A stretch of DNA of 64,000 nucleotides from Strongylocentrotus purpuratus (taxonomy: Eukaryota; Echinodermata; Echinoidea; Camarodonta; Strongylocentrotidae). The translations under genes and the position numbers were made by a program. This document shows, in pieces, positions 24,054-38,100 of this stretch (positions within the stretch are counted from its first letter, which is position 1; every line of letters begins with the position of its first letter). The stretch is taken from positions 1,824,230-1,888,229 of the forward strand of contig NW_022145599.1 of the NCBI RefSeq assembly GCF_000002235.5, read 5' to 3'. The notes under the pieces are model-generated. The model had not been told where the DNA came from. It was given only the letters and a program-made list of their open reading frames with translations, and did not search any database.

Positions 24054-25599
24054 AAGAGGGAGAAACAGAGCTGGAGAAAACATCAGAATAATACTCACAT
24101 TTTTCCTGAGCAAACTGAGTGTGTCTTCCGTTGCATGTTCAAGATAGAAGCTCTTTCTGATCATAATACATTCAGCTCCGTTGCTGACCAGACTAAGACT
24201 AGGTTGGTCGGGAAATACAATGTTATTCACACCCTGAGTGAAATATAGGAGATATATAAAATATAGATATAAGATAGAAGCTCTTTCTAAACATGAAAGA
24301 CGATGTTATTCACGCCCTTGTTGATATGAGACTTGAAACAAATTATGATCGTGATGGTGAACTCAAGAATCGATATAACACAGCTGGTAAATATAAACAT
24401 ACACTGTAGATATTTCAGATAGGAATTAAAAAGGCAAATCCTAAAGTACAAGGAGCAAAGTCATTGCCAAAGAAACATAGCTGATATTTTTCCTTAAACG
24501 TGTGACTTGTAAAAAGATAATGTTTAACAACGAATGATAATAATGACAAATATGGTGAAATTTGGGTCAGTATATTAATGATAAGCTCATCTCAACGGAT
24601 TCGACTGATAACGACCGAAACTAAAGCAATTTTACAATTTTAATCATAAACCGGAACAACTGTTTTATTTCTGCTCTGTTAATTTCATTATCTCTTTATA
24701 AATGTTAGATGATGATGACTTACAAAGACTCCTCCTTTTAGTAGTAGCTGGATCGTGACAAACATTGGGTCCTTATCGGCATCAGTCGTTTGATCATTCT
24801 GTCAAAAACATAATATAGCGAAAATACGTTCATGAAGTTCATGAAGAATTAGGTTATTCTTTGGATTTTCTTACATGTCGGACAAAGTAAAATAATTTTT
24901 TGACAGGTAGCTGTTTTTTGCCAAATAAGTCTTCGTTTACCTATTCCTATGCAATTGTATACAACAAAAAGTATGCTTCATCTGCTTCATGATAATGAAA
25001 TCCTAACCGAAAATGGCTATGAAGTCGCTAAGTTGGTAATTGAATAGCCAATAACTACACAGACTAATTTTGATGAAGATTTATATGATTTCTTCATACC
25101 AGGAACCAATGAGATACATAATCATTATTCAATTCATTGTTTAAATAATTTGCAATGCATCAACTATAACTGGTGTGTGTGTATAGTTTAAAATGTATAA
25201 TTGATAAATGGTGAAAAATAGTGCTGCAAATGATGAAAATAGTGAGAGAAATATATAGCAAATAGGTTTTCAAAGTCAATACTTACAGTTTTCTTAGCTA
25301 CATCTAGATCTGTATGAAAGGTACGGCGCTGGTTGACAAAGTTAACCGGAAGACCATCTTCACCAAGCTCTTCCTTCTCTACATCTACAAGCAATAGAAG
25401 AAGGAAGGATAAACAAAAAAAGTGTAGAGGGTTGTGAGTATGTGCCCCAGGAGAGGTGCAACTCATTAAAACTACATAATCATAGAGTCTATTTTTGGTA
25501 AATGGCATAAAAGTGCTTAAGGATCATGCATTTGGCACGTGAAGACCGCGAGTCCAGCAGGACGGTATGACTGTGTTTTAAAAAGAAATTAAAAAATAA

Positions 25600-25658
<59 letters not shown>

Positions 25659-28600
25659 CTCATTTAAAAAATCAGTCTCTGAGTCGTGTCATCATTTCGG
25701 TGAGAAATGCAAAAGGAATATGCAGCCTTCTCTTAGAATATGAAGTATAGAATTTAAACGCCATTCATGAATGCATTAAATCAGTTACTTACCCGAGTCA
25801 CTGTCATCATCCTCTATCGTGCTGTATATATCCTCTCCGACTGCTCCTGTCTTCAGATAAACCCCTTGACTCTGTGATAAAAAGAGAATCAGGTACATGT
25901 ATATGATTTATACCATGATGGAATGGTTAAGCGTATGACCTAATGCACGTAAATGGGAAGTTAACGTCACTTAATTTACTCCGAAGAACTATCTGAACCA
26001 TACTCAACATTGGTAGATTAATAAAACAAACTTCCTATCTTGAACATGCTGAACAGTTCAAGACCAGCCTTAGACTGAACCGATGTTTGTTTGTTTGTTT
26101 TTGTTTTTGTCAGTTTCTTTTTCTTTTTCAAGATTTTTGGTATACAAAATCAAAACACATCATGTAAACAAAACAAACAAACTAATTAAACGAAACTTTT
26201 CTAACCTTTAATCTGATGACTGGTGGAATGATAGAGCTAGTTTCACTACCATACCCCTTGATGGATACACCGCTACTGGCTGTTGTTGAACTCCTCCGAC
26301 TGGTCTCAGAACTAGGCGTGTCCATTTTGTTGTTGTTCTTCTTTACTTTCTTTCTGTTCGGAGACTTGTTTTGATCAGGCATTATGCTTGTAACTTATAA
26401 CAAGAGAAAAAGAATTTCTGATCATTACTATATTAATATATTAATTAATATTCACTTCTATATAGGGGCCTAATAGTAAACTGCAAAACGTCGCATAGTA
26501 CATGTACATGAGGCCTAAAAAAAAAATGTTGTATTGCCCTTTAGGTGCCAAAACCGACCATAGGCTGTCAAGTGTCAAAATTGACCCAGTTAGTTTTGAT
26601 CCTTTCTTCTTATTATTATTATTCTTTTGAGGTTCAGAGGAAATATCCTTTTTTTATACTTTAAAAAAAAAACTCCCTCTTTGGGCTGATATTTCTCAGT
26701 TTTGAATGCTTTAATACATTTTTATCTAAAAAAAAGGGCTTAAAAAAATAAAATTTGTTAAAAAGCCGACCGTCGATTTCAAAATGTTTTGGGTCGGTCG
26801 CAAGGGCAGTACAACATATTTTTTGTTTAGGCCTGATTGAGGCACACTGCTTGTCTCCAATCACATCATCATTATAGGCCTATAATTTCTATGCAAATAC
26901 TAGTTCGGAAAGCTTTTCCTTTGTCTTCAATAAAGAGAGACACGATGCTAATAATAAATAGTGCAGATAAAAATCCTTTCAGTATCATAAAACTGATAAA
27001 ACAACTGCATTTTGAGATTAATGATTGACATACAATGAAATTACACATACCTAATAAAGTTCAACATTTAATTTTTTTATTTACCTAGCGTCGTGTCTTT
27101 GTTCCATGTCATGCACACATCTTTCCTCTTGTAAGACGAGTGTACATTCTCTGCTACACTTTTGAGTTTCTTCAGGACCGAGCAACTTCCCTGTCAAACA
27201 AATGAAAATTAAGAAGTTAATTTGACTTAACAAATAGAATACAGGCGCGTACGCAGACGGGGGGGGGGGGGTTAACCCCCCTGAAATTTGTTTAATGTGT
27301 GGGTATCGGAGGATAATACCCCGCTCAATTTTTGTAAAATTAAAAAAAAAAAAAAAAAACAATGTGCTCTTACTCCCCCCCCCCCCCTCGCTTATTCAGC
27401 GGCCGACTGAGTCGTTGCGAATTTTTTCCTCAAAAACTGGACCCCCCCCCCCTTGAAAAAATCCTGCGTACGCTTCTGATATAGAATGTTTATATCAATG
27501 AATGTTTATTGGTAAGCATAATCAAAATGAAACATTACAACCCCAAACTCTGGTACTCATGAAAAGGTTATGACATTTCATGACTTCATTATTAAAACAT
27601 TGTTTTAGATCGCGAATTTCTGTTCCCAATGAATCAAAGTGAAACAAGCAACATAATACAACGGTAAATATACCTCGCATCCTTGCAAACAAGAAAGTGA
27701 TTGTATGCATGGTATAAAAACTGACGCATCTTTATTTCGTTACCAAATTGTTCATCATTGTACTTACAGATTTAATGATGTAAATCCAATCTGATTGGTT
27801 GCTATCTTGAACTAAGACATCACCCGTCCTAATATAGACAAAAGGAACAATATCGTCACTTGATTATCAACTGCAGCTGGATTAAAGTGTAGTAAAGTAG
27901 TAACATATATAGTTTGGTGAAGAGTATGTCATTATGGTGTTGATACTGGTGGGAATGAAGATGATAGAACGATGGTGGTAGAATTTGTTGTTAATGAAGG
28001 TGGTGTTGATAGTGATGGTGGTGATGGTGGTGATGATGGTGTCGATGATAATGATGGTGATCAGGCGCGTACGCAGGGGGGAGGGGGGGGGGGGGTCAAA
28101 CCCCCTCTCAATATTTTTTTATGTGTGTTTTTTGGAGGAAACCCCCCTGAATTTATCTTTTAATACAAAATAAGAAAAGGTGACCAAAAAAAGGTGACCT
28201 TACCCCCCCCCCCCCCCTCAACTGAACAAAATATCAATCGGCAAAATTTCAAAATTTTCGGTACAAAAAAAAGAAAATGGAACCGATGGTTATCAATAAT
28301 AGCATTGCAATGATTCTTAGCTCATGTAATGAATCTAGGGATATGATTACCATCGATATTCTCATTATCATTCCTACTATCTACAATGGCATTTACCGAT
28401 CATGAGACTTACGCAAAGAAATGAAAGAGACAATCCTTGGGATGTGTAGGTATGATGTGAATAGGCCAATGTGTGAGGAACCTTAGTGACGTCAGGAAAG
28501 CATGTTGATCGGGATCATTCACACTCTTAATACCCCCTGATACCATGAATATATCCTGGAAATCCTGAAAATGCAAAGAAATATATAAAACTTTGTATAT

Positions 28601-31600
28601 TCTCTTTTATCATAATTATTGGTGTACATAGATAACCATTCTCTTGCCTGTAGTGCCCTATATCATTATACTTTAGGTAGTTAATTTGAAAATAGTCAAA
28701 TAAATTTAATCTGGAAGGATCTCAGAGTAAGCTAATGTATCATTTCTTTTATTTCGAACCAGTCGTATATGCATTATTAGGAGAGATCGATATAAAAGGA
28801 ATACAAATATAAATCTGATATCATCTGTGTTTCATACACAAATAAATATTCTCGTTAAATTGAAGGGTTTATCTAAGCCTAACAAATTTAATATCAGGAA
28901 AATAACAAATTCCTATTCGACATCTTTATATTCCAAGAATGGCTTCTTTTTCAAACGGAATATATTAATAACACATGTAGCCGTGCTATTGCCTACAGGT
29001 TATATAGAGCACTGATGAGTAGTTTAACTGTATAATGAAAAAGCCAAAATACAAACTTACCTCGACAGATATGACAAGAAGTTCGCATCGTGATTTGGTG
29101 ATAACAGTAGAAGCACGGACGGCCTCGTTCAAGATGGCTAGCTCCTGAAAAAAAAAATGAAGTCAAACCTGCTTTAGTGATAGAAAGATCTTTAAAAAAA
29201 TTTTGTTTACAAAGATCACATTCAGCTTTGTTTCCCTTTAAATTGTTTCTCATTGAATATAGTACAGAAGGAACCTGTACATGAAGACCACCTGCCTATA
29301 AAGACCACTTTTCGTGTCTCCCTTAGGTGGTCTGTATAGACAGGTTTCATTGTAATAAGTTCTTGAACTCTTGTAACATTACAGGAGAAAAGTCACAGCC
29401 CTGGAGCCACAAATGCTAGTTATGAAAATAAGCAGTAGCAAGCGAATAAGTAATAACCTCCATGTATTTATTCTCTCATACTAAATATTATAAGCATACT
29501 ATTTCTATCATGGAATGTTCTAAAAATGTGACAATACTACTCTCTAAATTTGAAAGTCTTATTTTTAAATCTTAAAGTCTTACTTTTAAATCTAACAGAG
29601 ACTGATATTAGTGACGAACCCTTTGGGATTTAAAATAAGTCTAAGCTAAGACTTGAAATTTTAAGTCCCTGAAAAGGTTTAAAATTTAAGTCAATTGGAT
29701 TTATATTTCAAGTCTTTTAATATTTATTTTAAACCTTTCTTGGATTCATTTCAAAAATAAATCTAAGCTAAGACTTAAAATTTTAAGTCCCTGAAAGATT
29801 TAAAGTTTAAGTCAATTGTATTTATATTTCAAGTCTTTTAGATTTACTGGTCTAGCTAAGCCATTAGAACCATTTGGTAAAACTTCCAACCAATTGAACG
29901 GCAACAACACTTCAATACTGGTACGTCTGTATTATCAATGTAAAGGCATCGGTAATAAGTAGACTTATACATAATTTAATTAATCGAATTTTTTTTCATA
30001 TATATATATGAGAAGCTGGAGAAGCACATTACAATTTTTCTCTCTGATCTTTCACCATATTTCTCTTCATTGCTATGTGATATTTTGTGAAATGGTGTAA
30101 ATTTGTTGGAATACATCCCTCCGGAAGACTTTGGAACAAAATGTGATACCATTTGGAGTGAAATCAGTGAGTTATATAAATATCAAAGATTCGATCTTCA
30201 TATCATCCTAAACTGTACTGTACCATGTACTGATTTTGATGTGAGCCTGAGACTTCAATTTTATCTTGTCAGCAATTCGTGTAGTTCAGTTGGTGTAGTT
30301 CAGCGAACTCCAGTCTACAGATTTAGAGACAAAGTTCTTCATTCATCCTATTGTCCTGCCTCAATAGTAATAGTAAGACTTTCAAATCTACCTTAGATAT
30401 ACTCCCATTGTCCAGCATGATGGGCGAACCTCCTACTACAACAAGAGCCCGATCTACTTCGATGAAGGAGAACACTGTTCTCATAGAAGAGGTCATCAAA
30501 GACATAATGCACAACAAAAACTTTTTGTCACTTGTACAAGATTCCATTGACAAGAAGATCAGCCGCTTGCAGGAAACAATTGAAATACAAGAAGCTGATA
30601 TAATGGATCTGCAGACCAGAAATACCGCCAAGGATAAGGAAATAGATGACCTGAAAAAGAAGGTTAACGAGCATACTGATCGTCTAAAAGCAGTCAGTGT
30701 GAACATCAATGCACAGGAACAATATTCCCGCCGTAATTGCTTACGATTTTTTGGCTGCCCAGAGAGAAAGGGTGAAAGCACAGACAGCATTGTTATGAAA
30801 ATGGTCAATGACATCCTCAAAGTCAACTTAACAGTCGATGACATCGAAAGAAGCCACAGAGTTGGTATGCCAGGTGAACCCCTTCCAGAGCCTGCTCCCG
30901 GCGCCATCGAAGACCCAACAGCACCTACCAAAACCTACCGCGGTATCATCGTGAAATTCAAGTCATACAGGAAGCGCCAGGAGATTATACTCAACCGACG
31001 AAAACTGAAAGGTCGCAAGCGAGCAATAGTAGAAGACTTGACTGCCAAAAATCAAAAGCTCCTAGCGATGGCAAAAGGACATCCCCATGTTGAAGCTGCT
31101 TGGAGCAATGACGGGAGAATAATTGCTCTACTGAGTGGTAAGGACCATAAGAAAAAACTCATCAGAAACGAGGATGACCTGAAATCTCTGCCAAATGAAT
31201 AGTGAAATGTTAAATCTGAACTAAACAATCTTCTGGAGGGAAAAACTTCCCTTTTTATCGTTCGATAACAAACTTTGACAAAGTGAACGCTTATTTTATT
31301 TGTACTATTTGTATATAATTCTGTTTTACATATATTTATATATATATATTCATTGCTTGGAATTTTCAATCAATGTAGTATTTGTTTATGCTTAACTGTT
31401 TTGTTAAGTTGTTTTTGTATTTCCGTATAATAAATTTGACTTTTATGACTATAATGAAAGAATATAAATATATCAATTCTTCCCACATTCGTTCTTTTGC
31501 ATGTTGCATGTATTTTTACATGTATTTCCATCTATGCTTCAGGTGCGGAATAGTTTGTAATACTTATTTTTGTAGAGTTGCGCTCTCTTCTTCTTTCTTT

Positions 31601-34600
31601 ATTGCTACGATCAAAATGTGTAATCTTATAAGTAAGAATGAACTTTCGTATGAACAACACACTTAACGATCTTGATCCTGATCTGCATGTCAATAACCCA
31701 GATTTTGCTTGTAACAGCTACACCCCTTTTGAATTTAATGAACATTTCCAGTCTTGTGCCGAATTCAGCATGATTCACTTAAATGCCAGAAGCCTTCATA
31801 CAAATTTTGAGAACATTTCTAATTTTCTATCTATCATAAAGAACAGTTTTTCAGTTATAGCTATATCAGAAACATGGATATGTGGTTTACCAGTAATTCC
31901 ATTTCATTTAGATGGATACAAGTTTGTCAACGTTGATAGAAAATCTGGTAGAGGCGGAGGTGTTGGTATTTTCATTAAAAATGACATTAATTTTCAAAGA
32001 AGAGAATCAATTACACACTCCGTAGAAAGTGATTCCACTTGTGAATATTTATGTGTAGATTTGTTTAGACAAGATAGAGATAGGCTGACGGTTGGTGTTT
32101 TTTATCGAAAGCCTAGCACAGATATTAAATCATTCATACATTTTTATTCTGAAACGCTTGAAAAACTTAGCACTGAAAAAAGAGAAATTATTATGACAGG
32201 TGATTTTAATATAGACTTACTGAAATCAACTGATGAAAATACAAACGATTTCCTAAACATTAATTTTTCATTTGGTCTTACTCCTGTCATCAAATATCCA
32301 ACTCGTATTACTATGAATACTGCATCTCTCATTGATAACATTTTTATTAATACATTCGAAAGAAATCTGGAAAGTGGCAGTTTTTCTGTTGAGTTAACAG
32401 ACCATTTACCTATTTTTCTTGTGTTGGATAAAACTAATTTGCTGACAAAGAGTCAGCATACTACAATTAATTTCAGACGTGCAGTAACAGATGATGGTGT
32501 AAAGAAATTACAAAGAGAACTGTACGAAGTGGATTGGTCTTCATTGTATTCGTGCAATAATGTTAATACTGCTTATGACTTGTTTTTAAGTAAGCTTTTA
32601 GTTTTATATGACAGAAATCTACCTCTATGTACTAGTAACAATAAGAAATCATGTATACGTAAACCTTGGATAACACCAGGACTTTTACGATATATCAAGA
32701 AAAAAAATAAGTTGTATAAGAAATTTCTTAATGATCGCTCACCCTCAAATCAAGCAAAGTATAAAACATATAGGAATAAAGTTAATAATATATTACATAA
32801 AGTGAAAAGGAAATATTTTTGTGATAAATTGAATCGAACCAAGCATGATATCAAGGGTACTTGGTCCGTCATAAACAAACTACTTTGTAAATCCAAACGT
32901 AATCCACCTCAGTATATTTTATGCAACGACAAAAGAATAGATGACTCACAATGTATAGCTAATGAATTCAATTCATATTTTATTAATTGCTGCACAAATA
33001 TTTTAACTTCTTCTCAGGTTGTTGCACGAAATGATACATTTAAAGGATATTTAAATGATCCACTTTCGAAATCGTTATTTTTAAAGCCTATTACTGAATC
33101 TGAAATTCTTGAAATTACTAAATCGCTGAAGAAAAGTAACTCCTGTGGTTTTGACGGCATCAACAGTAATATTGTAAAAAAGATTATATACTCGATTGTA
33201 AAGCCTTTATGTTATATATTCAATTTATCTATAAGTACAGGTAATGTACCAGACAAACTTAAAATTGCTAAAATTGTACCAGTTTATAAGAAAAATGACT
33301 CTCATCTCTGCAAAAACTATAGACCTATTTCAATATTGCCATGCTTCTCAAAGATACTGGAAAAATGTATGTATAAACGTTTGTATTCATTCTTAATAGC
33401 TAACAGCATCTTAACAGACAGTCAATATGGATTTAGAAGTAACCACTCGACTTGTCATGCTCTTATAGATTTACAGGATAAAATTGTATCTTCAGTAAAA
33501 AATAACGATTTTGGAATAGGAGTATTTGTAGATCTCTCAAAGGCGTTTGATATAGTTAATCACGATATTCTATTATGTAAACTACAGCATTATGGTGTAC
33601 ATGGCCTCCCACTCATATGGTTTAAAAACTATCTATGTAGTCGTTATCAATTTACCATATTCAATGATGCTTCTTCCACTCATAGTTTAATTAAACACGG
33701 GGTTCCACAAGGTTCTATATTAGGTCCCCTATTATTTCTCATATACGTTAACGATATTGAAAAATCATCTACCAAATTTGACTTTATTATGTATGCAGAC
33801 GATACCACTTTGTTCTTTACTCAGCCGGATTTAAAAGATATGCAAGAGAATATTAATGTTGAACTACATAACATATCTAAATGGTTTAAGGCCAATAAAT
33901 TAATACTTAATCTGACTAAAACTTGTTTTATATCTTTCCATAATAAGCTGTCCAATGCGACTAAAACCTGCAATGATCTTACATTAAGTATCGATTCTAC
34001 ACCAATAACTAAATCTAAATCTATTTGTTTTCTTGGAGTCAATATAGATGAAAATTTGAAGTGGGATTCACATATTAACTATTTAAGTACCAAAATATCT
34101 AAATGCATTGGTATTATGTATAAATTAAGAAGCTGTCTTCCTGGTTCAGCCTTATTCTCACTGTATAACGCCTTAATATTATCACATATCTTATATTGTA
34201 TAACTGTCTGGGGAAATTGTAGTAAAACCAAATTAGATGTCATTTTCAAATTACAAAAGAGGGCAATACGAATATGTACTGGTAGTCATTATCTTACTCA
34301 TTCGGCTCCCCTTTTCCATAAATTGAATACTTTGAACATTTTCCATTTATACCAATATCATACTATCCTACTTGGATATTTTTACTTCAAGAGTATCCTC
34401 CCCAAAAATATTGTTAAAATGTTCACTATAAATAAAGGAATTCATTCCCATGGCACACGAAACAGCAGCTTATTTCATTTATGGAAAGTCGGGAAAACCT
34501 TTGTACAACGGTCAGTTCGATATAGTTTCCCAACAATCTGGAACTCACTTCCCAATTATATTTGTTCATGCATCTCTCTCTCTCTTTCTTTCTTTAAAAG

Positions 34601-35137
34601 AAAATTGAAACAATATTTTATTTCAAAATATGCTTAGTTTGCAACTCTTTGATATTTGAAAACATCCACTTGAAAAAGGAAGTAATTTAGGTTTTTAGGT
34701 TGTTGTTGTTGTTTTTTTTTTTTTTTTTTTTTTTTTTGGGGGGGGGGGGGGGGATCGGGTAATTACTTGGATGCACTTTATATCTGTTGGCATCTACATG
34801 TAGGTATTTTGTATTTCATATTCTATGCATGTATATATTCATATCCATTGCTTGTTTCTTTTCCCTTTGTTGTACAAATTTGAAACTATTATTATGAAGC
34901 CTCCATATCACTCTCTAGCAAATGGGGACTTTTTTTTTCACAAGGCCAATCTGGCTTTATTTTAAAGTTCTCATAATTCATTTTCTTACAATGTAATAGG
35001 CCTACTTATAATATTTATTGCTTTTTATTTCATGACTTGTAAATATGTATGTTTTTTGTCACGTACAACTGTCTGTACATTTTAGAAATGAATTGAATAA
35101 ATGAACTGAACTGAACTGAACTGAAAAAAAAATTTGA

Positions 35138-35168
<31 letters not shown>

Positions 35169-38100
35169 TTATTTTATTGAAATTATTTTAGTTCATAGTT
35201 AATGTTTCCCTTATTCATGTTTAATTAAATGGAATTCATACGAAGTAGCGAAATGTCCTAATAACTTGTAATTTATATTTGTAGTATTTTCGAAATGAAT
35301 TGCATATACCTAAATCATCAGTAATTAAGAAATATGCTGTAAATTCAGAAAAATTGTTAAAAAAACATAGATCTGCACGCACCCCATATTCAATATGCAA
35401 ATTAATTGGTGTCAGCTGGTTCAACTGGAAATATGCCAACAGTCAGTCATCAACAGGTGCAACTGGAAATATGCACATCTTATTGGCGAGAAGTTTAAGT
35501 CTTTCCAAGATTTATATCTAGAAGCTGGTTTCGATAAAACTTTTAGTCGAATTCCCAATTTATTAAGTCTTAAAGACTTGAAATATTTTAAGTCTCAAAA
35601 TGGATTTAAAATTTAACTCCTAGAAATTAAGAGAGTAACAATTATATTTTGGTTTTTTAATTACACGCTATCCTTGAGATTATGCAATTCTTGAATGATC
35701 ACTTACGAAGAATGTTTATTCAAAATCGTAACCACAAAACAAAAATGCAATAAAGTAACAATATTGACTCACCCCAAAGCTTTGTCCTCTCCTCAAGAAA
35801 GCAACAGTCTGAGTGGCAGGTTTTCCCTTAGGTCCATGCATCATAAAGATCGTCACAATCACTGGATAAACATAGTTTTAAAAAATGTTCAGATAATCAA
35901 TGTCAGATTTTTAAAAAAATCTAACACTTTAAGATTTTCAGAATCATTTTCAGGTCGACCTTTAACACTCACACCGGAAAGTACATGTTTCTTTATTCTT
36001 TCTATAATAAACAAGTATACTCCTCGCTCTGATATAGTCATGTAATATTTCAAAATTGAAATATTTCTCCTACTGCAAAAATATTTGAAGGATATATTCT
36101 ATAAACTGAAAAAGTGATGTGTTGGTTGAAAATCTTTAGAACATCGATGATGTATTCTGATCAGTGTAAAGCGGATTCCTTTGCTCAACTTTGTTTATAC
36201 AATCACAATGAGGATTTTTATTTTATTTTTTTAAAGCTCTAGGCATGAGAACTTATCCATCCTCTCCACTGATTTATTTTCAAATATTAGAAATGAATAG
36301 ATATTATTATAAGAAGGTATAATCATACTGAGTATTTTACTCACAAGTTCCTGATAAGATGAAGTAGAAGGCGTGTGGTGGATGTCCCTGTCTAAGTACA
36401 GCTCGGTTAGCGCCATACCTGAGATCAAAACATTTTACATATAAGTTCATGTCAATTGGGAATTTAGATATAACAAAGAATAAAATACGTCCTTCTTATA
36501 CAATGTTGGTCATTCCATCCCCCATCTGCCAAATTGATCAATCTTTCTCTCTCTTTCTCTCTGAGTCCTCCCCTCCTCCCCTCTTCATCTTCTCTCCCTC
36601 CCTATCTTTTTGTCTCTCTCTCTCTCTCTCTCTGTCTCTCCGTCTCTCTCTTTCTCTCCCTCTTTCTCCCTCTCTTTAGCTCTCCTCTTTTTTTCTCTCT
36701 CTCTCCCTCTCTCTATCGCCGTTACTCAATATCTTGTATGATTAAATCCGTTTGACAGCTTCATTACCACTTTTAGAACAATCTACTGTACTGGTAATGT
36801 CCATAATGATGATGGTAATGATAATGATGATGAATCATCATCAATCTTCTTCATCTTTTTCTTCTTTTTCTTCTTCTTTATCAGATAAAGAAGAAGAAAA
36901 GAAGAAGATGATGATGATGATGATGATGATGATGGTAATGATGATGATGATGATGATGATGATGGTAATGATGATGATGATGATGATGATGGTAATGATG
37001 ATGATTATGATGATGATGGTAAGGATGATGACGATGATGATGATGGTAATGATGATGATGATGTTGATGATGGGAGAATATAGACTCATACTCACGTTTC
37101 GAGCCATCCTGCTTTACAAAGTCTGCCCTGCATTCTGATTGGGTATTCAGCGAATGCCTTGATGTTACGTAACGCAATCTGCACCTATAGAACACAACAT
37201 AGATAATATAATTTATAATAATAATAATAATAATAATAAACATTTATAATGCGCCATGTCTGTCAAAAATGACACTCCTGGCGCAGTTGTCTGGAAATTG
37301 TATAATTGTGGGCATATGACCATCAAATAATTCAAGAAAGAAAGTAAAACACACATAAGTTAAAGTTAAATTAATTGCAACAAAACAAATAGATATAATG
37401 CTCATTAACGATAATTAAAAGCTGCAGATAAAAACAGGATTGATATCTCATTTCAGTATTGCTGGAGATAAAGCATGTGTATTCGAAATACAGCTCCAAT
37501 TGTTGAGATTACTAACAGGTATAAACTTGAACTGCAACATCAAAAATGGTTACAAACAAGCTTATTGTATAAGCAAATTCACAGGAAATCATATCCAACT
37601 TACGTATCTCAGGTCTTTTTCTGTTCTCTTATGCGGATGCTCTGTCAAAATTCGTTTGGTTTCTTCTGATAAGCGTTGCTAGGAAATAAAATGCATGCAG
37701 AGAAAAAGTTTTTTTTTTTTCATCGATAAGTTATAGACGTCAATTCTATTGCGTAGATTTTATATTCGCTAAATATTTGATGAGCTAGTTAACATGTAAG
37801 ACCCTTTTAATTGTATTATTTGGTACAAAATAAAGTATCAGTTTATGTTCACTGCAACACACGAACGACGGTGATTTTCTTGATAATCCCCTCACATTTG
37901 TAATGCGTTTTTAAAGACATTTATTTAAGATTAGCTGCAATCATCAGTGAATCACATTTGCTGTAAAAGTATGGGGTTACCCGGGGGGGGGGGGGGCGTT
38001 ATTATTTTTCGGCGGCACAGATTGGGGTTAGGTGCGTGTTTAAGGCTATGGGAAAGTTTAGGGTTAGGGTTAGGGTTAAATCAAGACCTCTTTAAAAAAA

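Larger units (their letters stand above)
30100..35163 (+). mobile_element. Near-complete non-LTR retrotransposon (LINE, CR1/L2-like group)
   Basis: About 5 kb in a CNBD2 intron, antisense to the host gene. It has a two-ORF layout: ORF1 (30417-31202), a 435-bp spacer, ORF2 (31638-34637), then a 3' UTR ending in several GAACT repeats (about 35098-35125) and a poly-A stretch up to about 35163. The endonuclease-RT order and the motifs place it in the Jockey superfamily, CR1/L2/Rex side. Both ORFs are open, suggesting a young copy. The 5' boundary is uncertain (about 30.0-30.3 kb), and I could not define a target-site duplication. Confidence 0.88.
29541..35636. mobile_element. Possible TA-flanked MITE split by the LINE
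   Basis: TA then CTCTCTAAATTT at 29541 and AAATTAAGAGAG then TA at 35636 form a roughly 12-bp inverted end with one mismatch and a TA duplication, as in Tc1/mariner-type MITEs. Both flanks just inside share AAGTCTT/TTTAAATC-rich sequence in inverted orientation. The left part contains two direct copies of an 84-bp unit at 29635-29719 and 29757-29840. The LINE at about 30.1-35.16 kb would have inserted into this older element. This is a by-eye reconstruction with short ends. Confidence 0.4.

Noticed and set aside
27081-27362. 93-codon frame across the CNBD2 exon at 27085-27190
   Set aside because: Wrong frame for the exon; the phase-consistent frame gives GSCSVLKKLKSV, matching the preceding exon.
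30323-30931. 202-codon minus-strand open frame
   Set aside because: Shadow of LINE ORF1 on the opposite strand; composition is antisense of the coiled-coil region.
35300-35616. Two plus-strand frames after the LINE as a transposase remnant
   Set aside because: Contains a 15-bp internal duplication and no recognisable transposase motif; probably MITE interior.
36752-37138. 128-codon Met-rich open frame and its minus-strand partners
   Set aside because: Pure translation of the GAT repeat; no non-repeat protein content.
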